This document shows positions 11,201 to 23,710 of a stretch of 64,000 nucleotides of DNA, one piece after another. The translations under genes and the position numbers were made by a program. The stretch spans positions 8,060,001-8,124,000 of the forward strand of contig NC_088320.1 in NCBI RefSeq assembly GCF_910592395.1. Reading direction: 5' to 3'. Positions within the stretch are counted from its first letter, which is position 1; each line of letters begins with the position of its first letter. The notes beneath the pieces were generated by a model. It was not told where the DNA came from. It was given only the letters and a program-made list of their open reading frames with translations, and made no database searches. This DNA is from Lineus longissimus (lineage: Eukaryota; Nemertea; Pilidiophora; Heteronemertea; Lineidae).

Positions 11201-14200
11201 ATTTCTTGGGCGGATCGATGCATGATAACGCGCTGCGGGGAGACAAATATCTACACCATGACGGCACGCTGATGGTGCTCGATTATCCAGCTACTTCGAC
11301 GATAAAGGTCACGCACCTGTTTTAAACCAATCAGCTCGCGGTTGTTAAACTAATCAGCTCGCGGTTGTGTCGTTCAGTTTGAGATTAATGCGTGGTCTCA
11401 CCATACCAGTTGATTGGCATTTTCCATCTAAAATATATTTTTTCTTAAATTGAGAATTAGGTTTGTTTAAAATGAAGAAAATAATGAAGTTTTAGTCCAA
11501 TTCCCGTTGTGGTCAAAAAGCAGATTCGCGGGCTAAAAGCCGTCTAAAATCATCCCTCTGACTTCACTGAGACCCCTTAAACCCTGAAATTATCACTCAC
11601 AACGTACAACGAAAATTTCATGGTTTGACAGGCTTGGATAAATCCATTTGGCTGTGAAAGCATTCCTCGCTGTTTATCTCTGTGAAAAAGTTATGAGCGT
11701 GTGGATTGTGCCAACTTACCTGAAAAATGGCTTAGACGTTTATTACAGGTACGTGACCTAAAAGAATAGCCGGGTGGCGTGAACTGCGATCTTGACGTGC
11801 ACTCACGTGGCGGGAATGGTTTTTCGAGCCAGGACTTGAACGTACTGTTTGTTAAATGTACTAAAAATATTAACGCGAATAACGCGTTTTTCCACAGAGC
11901 TGAAACAAAATTGGAAAATCATCGAACACGTTCAGTAAAATAGTTTACTGATGAAATAGTTTACTATAAAATAGTTTACTAGTTTACCAGAAGAAGAACA
12001 AACATAATGAAGTAAAAAGCCGCCCATTCCTTTTCCTTTTGTTCTGCTGGGGACAGAATATATCCTTTCACCTCGCAGTCCATGTTTCTAACCACGTCCC
12101 AATCACACACAGTGTACAACCTGAGTCAAAACTTATACAAAATAGGCCAAAGTCAGCCTCGTTCTGGATTGACCTAGTTTGTGTACTATCTAGTGCATTC
12201 CAGTTTCAATGCACTATGATCTCAGATAGTGCTTTGATAGCTGGGGTCATTATTTGAAATGACTCTGACACAGCCCAAATCTTTTTTTACCTCAATAAAC
12301 ATGCTTAATATTGTTAGATACATACCACACTACAATCCTAATGCAACATGTATTCCATATAAGCACTTTTGAGAGCATAAAATGCATTTCATTGTGAGTA
12401 CTGTCCAACACACACCCCACCCCCAACTTCTAATTGGGATAGAAAAAGTTTCTATGTCTAAAACAAGAGACCATTGATGGGAGACCTTTGATTGACATCT
12501 TGGCTGTGGAATTCAACCACTTTTCTCAATGAATATGCACACCCCTTGATGTATGAGGCTTATGAATGGCTGGAGTCCACCCAGCACAGCCCCCTCCCCC
12601 TCAACTAAACTGTCAATAACATTCTTGGTGGTCAACTTGTGTATGGTATCATGATACAGCCTGGTACAGGGACCTTTCTGCTTGATTAATTACACACATT
12701 TGGGTTAATTTGTTTATACACTTGTCTGCTATAATCTCTCAAACTCAGCAGGCTGCTTGTTTGCAAGGCGGCATATTCCTCTCATCTTGTAATAGGGATA
12801 GATTTTGTTTCTGATACTTCAAGTGCAGAAGGTCAATTCCATGGTGTTGACCATGTCTTACTGTAGTGAATGAGTACAATTTACACCCTTTCTGGTCATC
12901 AACGAAGTGGCTATCACATTTTTGATGTTGCTTGTCCAGCTCATTATCAGCCGCTCATTAGCATATTGACCACAGTAACCATGATGAAACACGTGGTGGT
13001 GAAGATCAAGTGCTTCCTGCCTTGTTAATTTTGTTACATCTTTCCTGGTTCCAGTTCTTCTGAACAGGTTAAATTTATTTTGTTGTTCCTTTGGTGGATT
13101 ATATTCTTACTTCTTTTGGATTATCAATGTTTCACCTTTGTAGGCCTATATTCATTCAGTGACCCTTACTTTGATTTATATTTTTCGACCAAAAAAGGAA
13201 TATGGAATGAAATAATTGTTTGGATATTTGGATATTCTTGATTCAATGGATTAGGGATGTTGAGAGGGTGATTTTATTTATTGTACTGCAATAGTGAATT
13301 CAATGCACATTTCAGATGGACAAACTCCACTTTCCATGCATGGCACTATTATTGTTTACATTCCTAATATAGGTAAACTAGGACATATTATGCATGAATC
13401 TATGTCAGTGGGCAGCCAAGTTTATGCTAACCAGGTATACTAAACCGAGGCTATAATCTGCCAGCAACTGGGTCACTTTGGATATCAGTTACACTTTGGC
13501 TACCCAGAGCACTCACTGACAGGCATTAAGTGAGAATAGGATGACCATACAGACTGCATAGAATGCGTCAATATGTATGTATAACCTCTCATTGCAGGCA
13601 AATACGAAGCGATAGTGGAAGGCATGGGCTTCGATATCAAATACTACAAATATCTCGACGAAGATAGCCAGTTATTTGACACGGAGGCGTTCCTTGATGC
13701 TTTAGAGACAGCTGAACAACAGTCTATCTTTATCATCGTGGCCGATTCTCCCAGCGGGCCTACTTCAGATGGGTGGGATGCTATCACCAAGGTGATGTGG
13801 GTAGGTAGGCGGAGGCATTCATTAGTATCGTTATCGTATTAGTATCTTTTGAATTTTTTCTCTCTAAATTCCTTAGAATATGGAAGGAGTCAGTCATTAC
13901 AACTAAGGGTTGTTTTCGAAAAAAAGCATGGTCCAGAGACTTGCAAATATGATGTGATGAAAATTATATTTTGAAAGAGTGATATTCCTTTGTGACGGTG
14001 TAATGTAGATGTTACTGACTGGCGAAAGATTAACATATTACATGTATTCTATTCTTTGAATCGCTACCTTTTTCTAACAAAAGTTGACGTGGTACTTTGT
14101 ATCTCATATTACAATAATCTTTTCTCCATCTTCAGACGCGTCACCTGCTTCCCTTCTTTCACATTTCCACGCAGGGCTTGGCCACCGGGAATGTCTGGTT

Positions 14201-17200
14201 GGATACATACCCCGTCAGGCACTTCGGCAAAGAGGCCATGGGACTTGATATGATGGTGGCACAGTCCTTCTCCAAGACGTTCGGACTGAGCGGTAAGTTA
14301 GACAAACACCTGGAAATCTCATGATCGTCTCAGCATGTCCAGTTATATCCGGGAGGTGACTCATGAATTTAAAAGCTCGCAGCACACCTGACTGCAACTT
14401 CGGCGTCCAGTGGAGTTTTTGGGCCGCCAGTGTCCGAATGCCAGAAAACTCCCAGGTGTGCTACGACTTGAAGCCGCTGGACGCCAGCGAACTCCATTCG
14501 ACGCCAGATATCAAACTGGTTTGATTTTGGACTCCGGTGAACGCCAGTGAACGCCTGAAGCAGCCAGATGTGCTACCGATTCAGCGGCGAGCTATAGCCA
14601 ATCAGCTGGAGGTTTCGGGTCACATGATTTCATGATATCACTCGGATAAGGATGGGTTAACGTGGTGGCAAAAGATGCCTCCGACCGCAGGTCTGCGCTG
14701 ACGTGCGCTCACCGGGATCCTCTTGACGCCAACTTCGGCGGCGAGCGGTGTTCAGTCGAACTCCTCTGGACGCCAGAGTTGGAGTCGGGTGTGCTGCCAG
14801 CCTTAGCTTGATCACAGGCACCTCCAATTCTGCTAGAACTTAAAATCCTCAAGCAATTAAAACTCATTCAAAACTAGTTGAATGCCAATTTAATGGGTGA
14901 GAGTCCTCCTTTTGTTTTCTAGTGAACAGCCACCCAGGTTTTTTTTAATTTAAAAATAGGCATTTATTGTCAAACTTGATCAAATTTTCAAAACAAACAC
15001 TTTGGAACTTCATTTGAAACTTGAAGACGCACTCATTCTGAAAAAGAAATCACCTGATACTTAACATATCGGCATCCTTGATAATTAGTAGAACCTGATC
15101 AAAGACATTTCTTTAACAATTTAATCATAATTGTAAGATGAATAATATACATAAGTTTCATTGTGTTCTGATGAGAACGTCGAAAGACGATTGAATATGA
15201 AAAGCAGGATACACGGTATGACGTCACTAAATCTAATCAGCATCTCATCATCCCGGTAGACTTGTTTTTCAGTGGTGCCTGCTAACTCTAACTTTGAACG
15301 TTCATAACTCTCTCAGTCTTCGAGATTTTTTGTTGAAATAAGAAACAAACTACTCCATTACCTTCGATCTTCAGAAATAAAGAACTCATTGTGCTATGCC
15401 TTTCATTATTGAGAAAAATTAAGTTAAACTGCATGCATGTATTCGTATCTACTCTTTTGGGTAAGCGCAGCGGCCATGAACTGTCTTTGGGGTACTGCCC
15501 ATATTTTTCACTTTCAAGTGAAAAATATGGGCAAGTGAAAAATATGGGCACTAGGTCCCTCTGTTCGTTCAAAAATTTGTCAATTGAATTCGAATTTGGA
15601 GAATTTCTTATCGATGTATAACGACATGTAGCAACCGTAACTGTGCGGTACTACCACTAAATATCATTGTGTATTTTAACTTTCCTGAGCCAACACTGAT
15701 TACAATGAACGCGCACGGCGTACCCCATTGGTACACGTCATTCGTACAAAGCGCTTATCATTATATATTTATATCGTAAGAAGGTAGGTTAGCATTTATA
15801 GCAAGGTCTTGGTCATAAGCGTTATCTATCTGTACGAATATGGCTGGCGCGAGTGGACAGAATTCAGAATTATGCCACGGCATAAATCAAAATTGTGGTG
15901 CACCATAAATCGACCAATCAAAACCTCGGATCTCGTGAATTATGCCGCGGCTTAAATAGGAATTGTGGACGGAAGTGTCATTTATGGAGGACGGAAGTAA
16001 ATCGGAATTGTGGTGCACCATAAATCAACCAATTAAAACATCGGATCTCGTGAATTATGCCGCGGCATAAATAGGAATTATGGACGGAAGGGCGATTTAT
16101 TCCGCACCATGAATAAACGATTGCCACTTTCTGATTGGTCTAATTATGCCACACTACAATTCCTATTTATGCCGTGGCATAATTCTGAATTCTGCCGCGG
16201 CATAATTCACGCGATCCGATGTTTTGATTGGTTGATTTATGGTGCACCACAATTCCTATTCATGCCGTGGCATAATTCTGAATTTTGTTCACTCGCGCCA
16301 GCCATATACGAATGCTGTACATGTATCATCCTGGTATGACCAGTGGTTTTCCATATACCGATATGTAATGACAAAGGAGTAAAAAAACCTGAATAGTGGA
16401 AATGTACATGATTGTACATGTATTAAGTTTACCGCTTACGTTTGATGCTCTCGAAAATCAATGTTGTTGCCACTTCCGGTTTCAGGTGAACGTGTTGGCT
16501 GCCTCCATCTTGTCGGGCAGTCACGTGAGAGTGGGGTGAGCATCAGTGCCATCACTGATAGCCTCATAACGGATATGTGGATGTATGCCCCTGGTCACGG
16601 CTCACGCGTTATTGCTACCATCATCAACAATGCCGCCTTACGGGCGGAATGGTAAGCGCCCCGGGTTTACCCAATCATGGATGATCAGATCCAGGTTTTT
16701 ATAAAACAGATGCTGACTAAACTATTTTCCTTGCAACAAATGTTTTTAGCACTTGAAAAAACCGGTGTAACAGAATTCCCCCTCCTATGGCTTTGATTTC
16801 TTTTTTATCCGAGGCATAACGTGACATTTTTTTGGCTGGAGTATTTATGGTCTATCGAGTGTAAATGGGGTTTACGTTGTTTGTGAACATCAGTTGCAAC
16901 GAAAACGATGACGAAGTTCTCAGGATGAACGTCCAGTTGGACCTCCCTTAGCGGACACCTCGCTATTAAGGACACTTAGTCTTGGTCCACAAGTTGTATG
17001 CTTCCATTCGAGGTATCCATTCAATTCGACTTCTCTTATCAGGACACCTCTCTATTAAGGACATCACTTGTCAGTCCCGAGAGTGTCCTCAATAACGAGG
17101 TCCTACTGTAAAAATACACTTGCATTTTGTGTAGGGTGAAGCACAGATGGACATAATATTTTGTGTGGGGTCAGACACAAACCAAGATGTTGTCCGTCGG

Positions 17201-20200
17201 CTACGTCACACTTGCTTTCGACGTTACGAGATTCCGTCAGTCATGGCGCAAATCCCGCCGTACATTTTTACATACGGAATTCTTTCAGAGTGGATTGAAA
17301 CCCTTTTCTTGGATACAAAGACATGAAACTTTACCAGATGAATAATCGATACATAAACTTATGATTGGCGAAAAAATTGCCTCTGTCTTCATAGATGAGT
17401 GGTCTTTTTACACATTCCGTACATTTCAAGCACTGTAGTTCCCTGGTAGCGTACCTGGGGACGAAAAAAGCGCCGAGGTAAGTGACGTAGCCGACAATCG
17501 CCTGCATCTGGGCATAAACGACGCTAATAGTATAATTTTGTTTTTTCTAACAGATGCTTGCTGTGTGGTGTGGTCAACGAACTAAACTTACCAAAATAAT
17601 AATCAAACCTTTTTTAACAGCAAGGCTGCCTCCTCGCGACCCTGTCAGTGCGGAAATCGCATATATACAGGAGACTAATAGCATGTATATCGGGTGACCA
17701 TCAAAACACGTCCACAACAAAGGGTTGAGTGTAGCCTAACTACAGTGTGTTCATAGTTAGTCAGTGAAATTCGGCAAGGACTACGATACGGATAATGTCA
17801 GCTCTTGCTTAAAATTTTATGCATCTTGCATTGATACAATTTGTTGGTGACGGCGAATTTCGTTAAAAGTTGGATATAGCGAATTTCGATCGACTTGTAG
17901 TTTTAATTTTTGAATTTAGTATGAAAAACATTCAGTTAGATTAATTTCAAGGAAAATCCCATGAATGTGCATGTATTGGCCTAAGTCAAGTGACCAATAT
18001 TGATGAAATGAATTATGTTATTAGCCCTTAAGGTTGAGGACGTTGTTGAGACCACCCGATGTATACTTTCGATGTGTTTATGAAAATAGAGACCCACGAC
18101 TGTGCCGCGCTCATCCGGATATTCGCCAATAAGGTTGGAAACTCTCCCATAAGGATGATGAGCGTACGGATATTTTGGGGGTTTTTCATTGTGAAGATGT
18201 TAAAATCAGTTTAAACGTCACAAATGTTCAGCTATTTTTTTCTTTTTATCATAGTCCATAGATGCTGTCTTTAATCTTTTGAACCATATTATTGCAATAA
18301 TCAGCTGTTTCAGTGACCCGAGACATACCCAGCTATTACTGTAAATGTTTGCGGGAGGGCCGGCCCCTAAGGCCGATTCATTGTTTTTTAATAGTTTGCT
18401 TACGGTCATAAACATGAGAATACATATACATGCATAAACTGTAGTAAAGAACGTGAACACCTTTTTCATGATCAAGTTTCTTTCGTACCATCCATCATAA
18501 GAAAACATAAGTTAGTTTTGTTGCATTGGACGGAAATATTAAATATGATTATACGAGTAGTATTGGTAGTGTTGTCAAATCATGACATGCACATGGCCAC
18601 GAGCCATATGGGAGATATTCCGCCCGTATTGGCGCATATCCGTAGGGGCGCGGTACATCCGACCACTGAGTCTCTCTCTCGCTCGTCGTACGCCTGGATC
18701 AGTCTCATGTTGGATGAGAAGATGTCTTGCTAGAATATGTTACTGCGTAAAATGAAATAATGGAAATATCATTCTAATCTTTGGCAGGAGATCGATGCGG
18801 CTGCCTCTGTGTGAAAGCCGTCGCACAGGAAGAGATGCAAATGTTTTGTTCATTTATTTTACCGCTGGTTAACACTATCTGGGAGTACCCGCCAAACCAT
18901 GGAGCACGGGTCGTCGCCACTGTTATAGAGAACCCCGCATTTTTCACAGAATGGTAAGGGTCAATGGCTCGGGGATAAAAATCTTTTGTAGAATGCTGTC
19001 CTCCGAGCTCTGAAATGATCGCCCACAGCATATTTTGCCTGAAACACTTTTACAGAAGCTAGGAGTTTTGAATGTTCTTTCCACACAAGCTGAAAACACA
19101 TACCTGGCGTCATCTTGAGCAAATCAAGCGTTAATGTGCAGGGTTACAAACACGAACGCTTACCCCTGATTTCTTCAGGATGACCTGGTGTAAGCCTGAA
19201 TATGAATATTTCGTCCGTACACCAAAACCTCGTCAGTACAGTACTGTACCCAAGGCACCTATTCCATAGAGCTATACCCTATACTATACGCGAACGATAG
19301 TTTCATGGTCATGCACCCTTTGTGAAGCCATTGTTCGCGTATAGTGTAGTATACCGTATACCTCTATGGGGAAGGTGCCTTACAGAAGTCGTAAGATGAC
19401 TTAATTAAACGTCTTGTATCATAGTGCTTTAGGTGAAAACCGCATGCAAATCTAACTTTTCTAAAAGTTAATAGCCATAAATCATTTCAGAAATTCCAGG
19501 TGGGACAGGAGTCAAATCGATAATGTCGATGTGCTGTACTGAAAGAAAGTATACGATAGATTCACTGCTTTCATTTTGGTACATGTCAACAAAAAAAACA
19601 CGAGAAAAACGTTTCTAAACACTTTGGTTTCAATGTCATACCTGTAATACACTGCACCTGGTTTCGGCCGCAGCGGTCTTTGTCGGTGTCGTAACCATAA
19701 TTGCTATGGGGAGCATAAAATAAGGAAACGGGCAGAGGGCAGTGTATATCAATTTTAAGTGTCTAATTTGAGGTGTTTTAGAATAGAAATTGATGCCTCA
19801 CTGTCGGTTTTGGTTGCATCAACAAACTCCTGCACCACCTGAAATGTCATGGCCGCTATAACCTCGGGGTGGATTGTTTGATTTGCATGCGGTTTTTGCC
19901 ATTGTAATGTAGGTGTTTCTTTATAAAGCACAATCAGGTAACATTGAAATGATGCCAATCGGTCAGTTAGAGCGAAAGTTAGAGTAGCGTCATAGAAGCA
20001 GTGGTGTGACGATGCCCTGTTAATTAGTAGAATGGTAGACAATGAAATATATACATACTGAACTGCCAGCGGTATTGCCTCCGTATAGCCTCCGCCCGCG
20101 CTGTGCGGAAGCTTTAATTCATTGAGGGTCAAGATGATTAAAAAGCGCAGAAAATATGTTAAAAGTTACGAACTTTTAAGACAAATCACACAGATTAGTC

Positions 20201-22719
20201 AGTTACTATAAAGCTTAGAAATGTAATGGAGTTTCTTGTGTGCGTGTGCGCGCGTGTGCGTGTGTGTGCTTCATTTAGACAAATACACACCTGTTCCTGA
20301 AAACTTATTCCCCTCATTTGTATCCCTTCCTCCGACTTGTCGCTTTTCCAAGCCCAATGCTTGTAACCGAAGCTTTCTATTGTTTTTTATAAGCGACACT
20401 TATCGTAGCATGAAATATGATAATGGCTTATGATGAGGCAGACCGTATCATTGTCACTTTCCACAGACGTAGAGCAACAACTACATCCATTCCGTGCACT
20501 GCGCACTGCTCTATACTCCCAACGAGGAGAAATCATATTCTTTGCCATGCAGGGTAATTGCAAACACCACATCGGCACGTTTTCGTGTCGGCTATACACC
20601 GATTGCAATATTATCTGCACTTATTCACCGAAATAAGAAGAACTTAACGATTGGCTTTTTTCCCTGCTGTATAGCAGGGTATACTTGTGACGCCCTTTTC
20701 CACATGGTAGAAGCGAGTGGACGGGGATATGGATGGCTATCCTTTGCATTGTATGTAGCTGTCTAAAGCTTATTCTAAAACATCTTGAATTATAATGAAC
20801 CGCAGTGTACAGTGTAAATGCACTATGCACCGTAACCGCTTTGGGTGGAGCTGAACTGTTGGCCAAAACTTCTGCTCCGTCTCAGTTTTGCCTACATTTT
20901 AGCTCTACCCTCGCGGTTGAAACAAAACTTATGCAATGTTCACAAAGGTTTATGTACGGACTAGGAGTATACATTAGGATGCATGTTTCATATGTCTAAC
21001 TAATATTAATGTAAAATTATTAACCCTTAGTCATGTTAGTTGAGGACCTTTTTGGCGAGCAAATATTTCGTTTCATGCGACTATATCGGCGTTGTTCATC
21101 AGTCCTAAAGTCTCTTAGATGACATGACATGACTAGTGACGAACAACGGCGATATATTTTTTAAAAATTCCCCAACTTTTACTAGGTTACACCAAATTAT
21201 CTCTCTTAGGAAAGACCACGTGAAGACGATGTCTGACCGTATACGGCTGATGAGGCACCTGCTCTACCAGAAGATGCTGGCCAATGGCACTCTGTGGAAA
21301 CACCTTACGTCTCAAAGCGGACTGTTCTCCACGACAGATTTCACAGGTGAGGATTGCAAAATATTTAGGAACAGTCTTTATGTGTGGTTTGCAGAGGCGA
21401 AATAATCTTCTTCCATTCCCGTCATTGAAGTCGATCGACAGTCAGGCAGACATTAAAAATATGCTGAAAATGCCGTTTGGGATATTTTGGCCATCTACTT
21501 TCATGACATGCCACATTTGACCCTCAGGCTTGCGCTTGGTTCCACAGTCATGCATATCTTCATCTCTAAGTTAGTGATCTATATTAGGAGTTGAAGCCTT
21601 CATGATTGTTATTTCATCACATTTCCAAGGGTGGTATTTTCTTGAGTCAATCTGTATTAGTGTTTTCCCTGGTAAACAGAAGCCCTACACTCTTAGAAAT
21701 AATGGGTTTTGAGCTTCTGAGAGATTTTAGGGTTTTTCGGGCAACAGAAGGTTTTCGACCTCGTGAAAAAAAGGTTTTTTATTTCCCTGAAATGAAAAGG
21801 CAAGGGGCCATTGTGCTCACCGTATAGATATTTGGTGGTTAGGAATTCATCCTACCTTTTCAGTTTTGGCCCCCTGGTGGCCAAGTCGAGAATCAGATCA
21901 AAGCGAATTTCAGCGTCAGAGGTTATCTTGCATAGGGATCATGTGTACCAAGTTTCAAGTGCATAGCTTAAGTGGTTAAGAAACGTGCCATAGTTACACT
22001 CAATTTACGCCAATTGACCTCTTGTGACCTTGAACAGTAGATTAAAACAAAAACCCGTATGATATGTGATGTATCCTTGCTTGGAGTACCTACCATAAAA
22101 ATTTAATCGAAAACCAGTCACTAATAAGCGAAATATTGCACTTTTTACCTTTTTAGTTTTGGCCCCCGCGTGGCCAAGTCGAGAATCAAATCGGACCGAA
22201 ATTCGGTGTCGGAGGTTATATGACGTAGGAAGTCATGTGTACCAAATTTCAGGTTCATTGCTTTAGCGGTAAAGAAATGTGCCACTGTTTTTTGAAACAG
22301 GATACAGACGACGACGGACACAGTGGTATTGTGCATTATAGACTTCCCGGTGAGCCAAAAACTATTTGTGTTGGCTGAAAACCCCTAAAACATGTAAAAG
22401 CTACTTCAGAAACTCGAAAGCCTTTGTTTTTGAGAGTGTACGCTTTTTTCCTACCCTCCAGCATTACGCCCTTCTGACGTTTCCTTTTAATTGTATTTTT
22501 TCAGAATCGCAGATTACATCTCTCCGAGAGAACCACCACATCTACATGGAAACTCATGGCTTCTTCAACATGTCCTGCTTGCGGACATCGACCGTGGACT
22601 ATGTGGCCCGATGCTTTCACGAGGCTGTGCAGGCGAGGGAGGACATGGAGGAGGAAATGGCCAGGCAGATGGAGGACGACCGTAGGGGTGGTGCATCGGG
22701 CGCTTCATCGCAGTCGTAG
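8204..22719 (+). CDS. Aspartate aminotransferase homologue of GOT1/GOT1L1 type, probably catalytically degenerate
   Basis: Ten exons join in frame (528 codons with stop): 8204-8332, 8770-8899, 9240-9392, 9989-10173, 10914-11022, 13598-13800, 14136-14292, 16486-16651 (or 18788-18953), 21210-21346 and 22505-22719. Residues from about 100 on follow fold-type I cytosolic aspartate aminotransferase in order. The PLP-binding lysine (SFSK, K350) and the arginine after it (R358) are kept. Positions equal to pig W140, N194, D222, Y225, R292 and R386 are R235, S286, H312, T315, T384 and F476, so normal transamination is unlikely. Words such as PNKTFLA and LLPFF, and the lost arginines, recall vertebrate GOT1L1. 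The first ~88 residues are Ser/Pro-rich and have no counterpart in GOT1. A start at Met89 (9245) would give a GOT1-sized protein. The tail after HEAVQ is acidic, then Gly/Ser-rich. Confidence 0.85.
9570..9808 (+). pseudogene. Non-LTR retrotransposon (CR1/L2/jockey-like) C-terminal fragment
   Basis: The words LKSLLWLPIRE, then LLLFKAINGLAPVYISGLL, then FRCGLKAHLFRR are the typical C-terminal tail that follows the reverse transcriptase in many LINEs. A frameshift separates the first two. It lies in intron 3 of the GOT1-like gene. Confidence 0.65.
11023..13597 (+). other. Long intron 5 of the GOT1-like gene
   Basis: I found no gene, element with clear ends or RNA gene in this 2.6-kb intron. It is AT-rich, with short low-complexity tracts. 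Confidence 0.5.
14380..14796. mobile_element. MITE with ~40-bp inverted repeats
   Basis: The left end CAGCACACCTGACTGCAACT and, on the other strand, the right end CAGCACACCCGACTCCAACT pair over about 40 bp, extending through a shared ggcgtccag word. The interior is GC-richer than the surrounding intron, with repeated gacgccag words. There is no ORF and no clear target duplication. It lies in intron 7 of the GOT1-like gene. Confidence 0.6.
15840..16305. mobile_element. Foldback/palindromic element with 8-bp flank duplication
   Basis: The ends ATGGCTGGCGCGAGTG and CACTCGCGCCAGCCAT are exact inverted repeats, and most of the element folds back (attatgccacggcataaat, ttgtggtgcaccataaatc occur on both arms and again inside). 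The flanks gtacgaat (15832-15839) and atacgaat (16306-16313) match at 7 of 8 bases, consistent with an 8-bp target duplication (hAT-like or similar). It lies in intron 7 of the GOT1-like gene. Confidence 0.65.
16486..16651 (+). CDS. GOT1-like gene, alternative exon 8a
   Basis: A 166-nt exon entered in phase 1 and left in phase 2. It encodes GERVGCLHLVG ... MWMYAPGHGSRVIAT ... RAEW, which covers the segment after the PLP lysine, including the substrate-arginine region of aspartate aminotransferases. The acceptor is ttcag and the donor is GTAAGC. It is homologous to the exon at 18788-18953 (21 of 56 residues identical by my count). Confidence 0.85.
16934..17110. mobile_element. Tc1/mariner-type MITE, copy c
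   Basis: Runs from CAGTTGGACCTCCC to GAGGTCCTACTG-TA, with the same inner cctctctattaaggaca words as the copies near 5.5-6.0 kb. The left TA has been lost (tc). It lies in the intron between the two alternative exons of the GOT1-like gene. Confidence 0.55.
18788..18953 (+). CDS. GOT1-like gene, alternative exon 8b (duplicate of 8a)
   Basis: Exactly 166 nt, with the same entry and exit phases as exon 8a. It encodes GDRCGCLCVKA ... IWEYPPNHGARVVAT ... FTEW. The acceptor is tttggcag and the donor is GTAAGG. Because 166 is not a multiple of 3, splicing in both exons or neither shifts the frame, so mutually exclusive use is the natural reading. The YPPNHGARVVAT stretch is closer to canonical GOT1 (NPPAQGARIVA) than 8a is. 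There is no stop or splice defect, so it does not look like a dead copy. Confidence 0.8.
19252..19381. mobile_element. 130-bp palindromic MITE
   Basis: The arms aaggcacctattccatagag and, inverted, aaggcaccttccccatagag continue through paired ctatacgcgaac/gttcgcgtatag words around a short loop. There is no coding capacity. It lies in intron 8 of the GOT1-like gene. Confidence 0.55.
20236..20272. repeat. GT/GC-rich microsatellite
   Basis: An alternating purine-pyrimidine tract of tg and cg steps in intron 8 of the GOT1-like gene. Potential Z-DNA former, otherwise unremarkable. Confidence 0.6.
21786..22372. repeat. Interspersed repeat, family of the 1.1-kb elements
   Basis: Begins near ggggccattgtgctcacc and ends near gacgacgacggaca ... 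cccggtgagccaaaa. It has two inner ggccccctggtggccaa modules. It is related to the longer copies at 32275-33393 and 60314-61431. It fills most of the last intron of the GOT1-like gene. Confidence 0.6.
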
Positions 22720-23710
22720 GAACGACTTCCCGGAGAAAGCTTCGAATTATTAGGGCTGTCATTATAACTGCGGTACAGATTTGGCTATAATCGGTCGATC
22801 GGAGGATCTTCGCTTACAATTTATTCTGTAGGTTGATGTACTGTCAGCTGTAAATATATAATACGGTGTTTTGTAGTGCAGCAGGACATTGGGCTAGTGT
22901 ATAAAAGGTGACCCAGAAAAAAAGCGACTTGCCTATTTCAAGTTGACATATATCTTGTTAAATGTTATAACTAATGATGACGCCGAATGAACAATTTCGG
23001 TGCTGCTACAGTCAATACTTCAGAACGGAGTCGAATTTCTCAGTGGATAAGTTTCATTTCTGAGATTTTTCGTAGTGTACTTTTCAGATGTTTTTATTAT
23101 ATGTCACAAACTCGCACAGTGACGAAATTTAAAATAAAAAATCAGACACTGGAATCGATCGAATGCCGCCATCGTGGATATCGGGTGCATAAAATACGTA
23201 ATACCTGGAACGACAATTTATTTCACTCAAGTCGTTTTATTAAGATTACGACACATTGAGGTACTAAAATACAATCAAAAATACATATTAAATACATATT
23301 AAAAAATACACAACTATACGATATGATAAATAATCGGTAAAACATGAGTCTGCTACAATACCTAGACTAATGTGGAGGCATGCAGTACCTTTTCCTGGCC
23401 TTTATTAAGCAATGATCACAGTTGTATTTTCATTATCAATGTTCATAAGCGAACCTTGTCTCCCCTAGTGGGAATCCTGCCCAAAGTAACTCTTCAATAT
23501 CTCCTGTCTTAACTCTTCCAACCTTATACAGTTACATTCACACAGAAAGTGTATCACATCGCCAATGCGATTTGCTTCACATTTACCATAGCTTCGATTT
23601 ATTTGTTCACATTTTTTGTTGGCAACGTGTAAGGATCCAATCTGAACTCCAGTGATTGCAGCAACTATTCTGGGAGATAAGAAAGGTATTTTTCAAAACA
23701 ATGACGCTGT
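22720..23710 (+). other. 3' UTR/downstream region of the GOT1-like gene
   Basis: AT-rich, with no further coding exon that I can support. Candidate AATAAA-like polyadenylation words occur near 23130. The exact transcript end is unknown. Confidence 0.35.

Noticed and set aside
13314-13440. Possible extra alternative exon upstream of exon 6 (open frame with GQTPLSMHGTIIVYIPNIG after a tttcag)
   Set aside because: Only a vague likeness to the preceding exon, with no matching donor phase. Not supported.
18518-18733. 71-codon plus-strand ORF between the two alternative exons
   Set aside because: No homology seen and no splice signals. It lies directly before the acceptor of exon 8b but in no consistent phase.
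19755-20132. Antisense 125-codon ORF in a GOT1-like intron
   Set aside because: No recognisable family, no splice context and no start signal. Chance ORF length in an intron.
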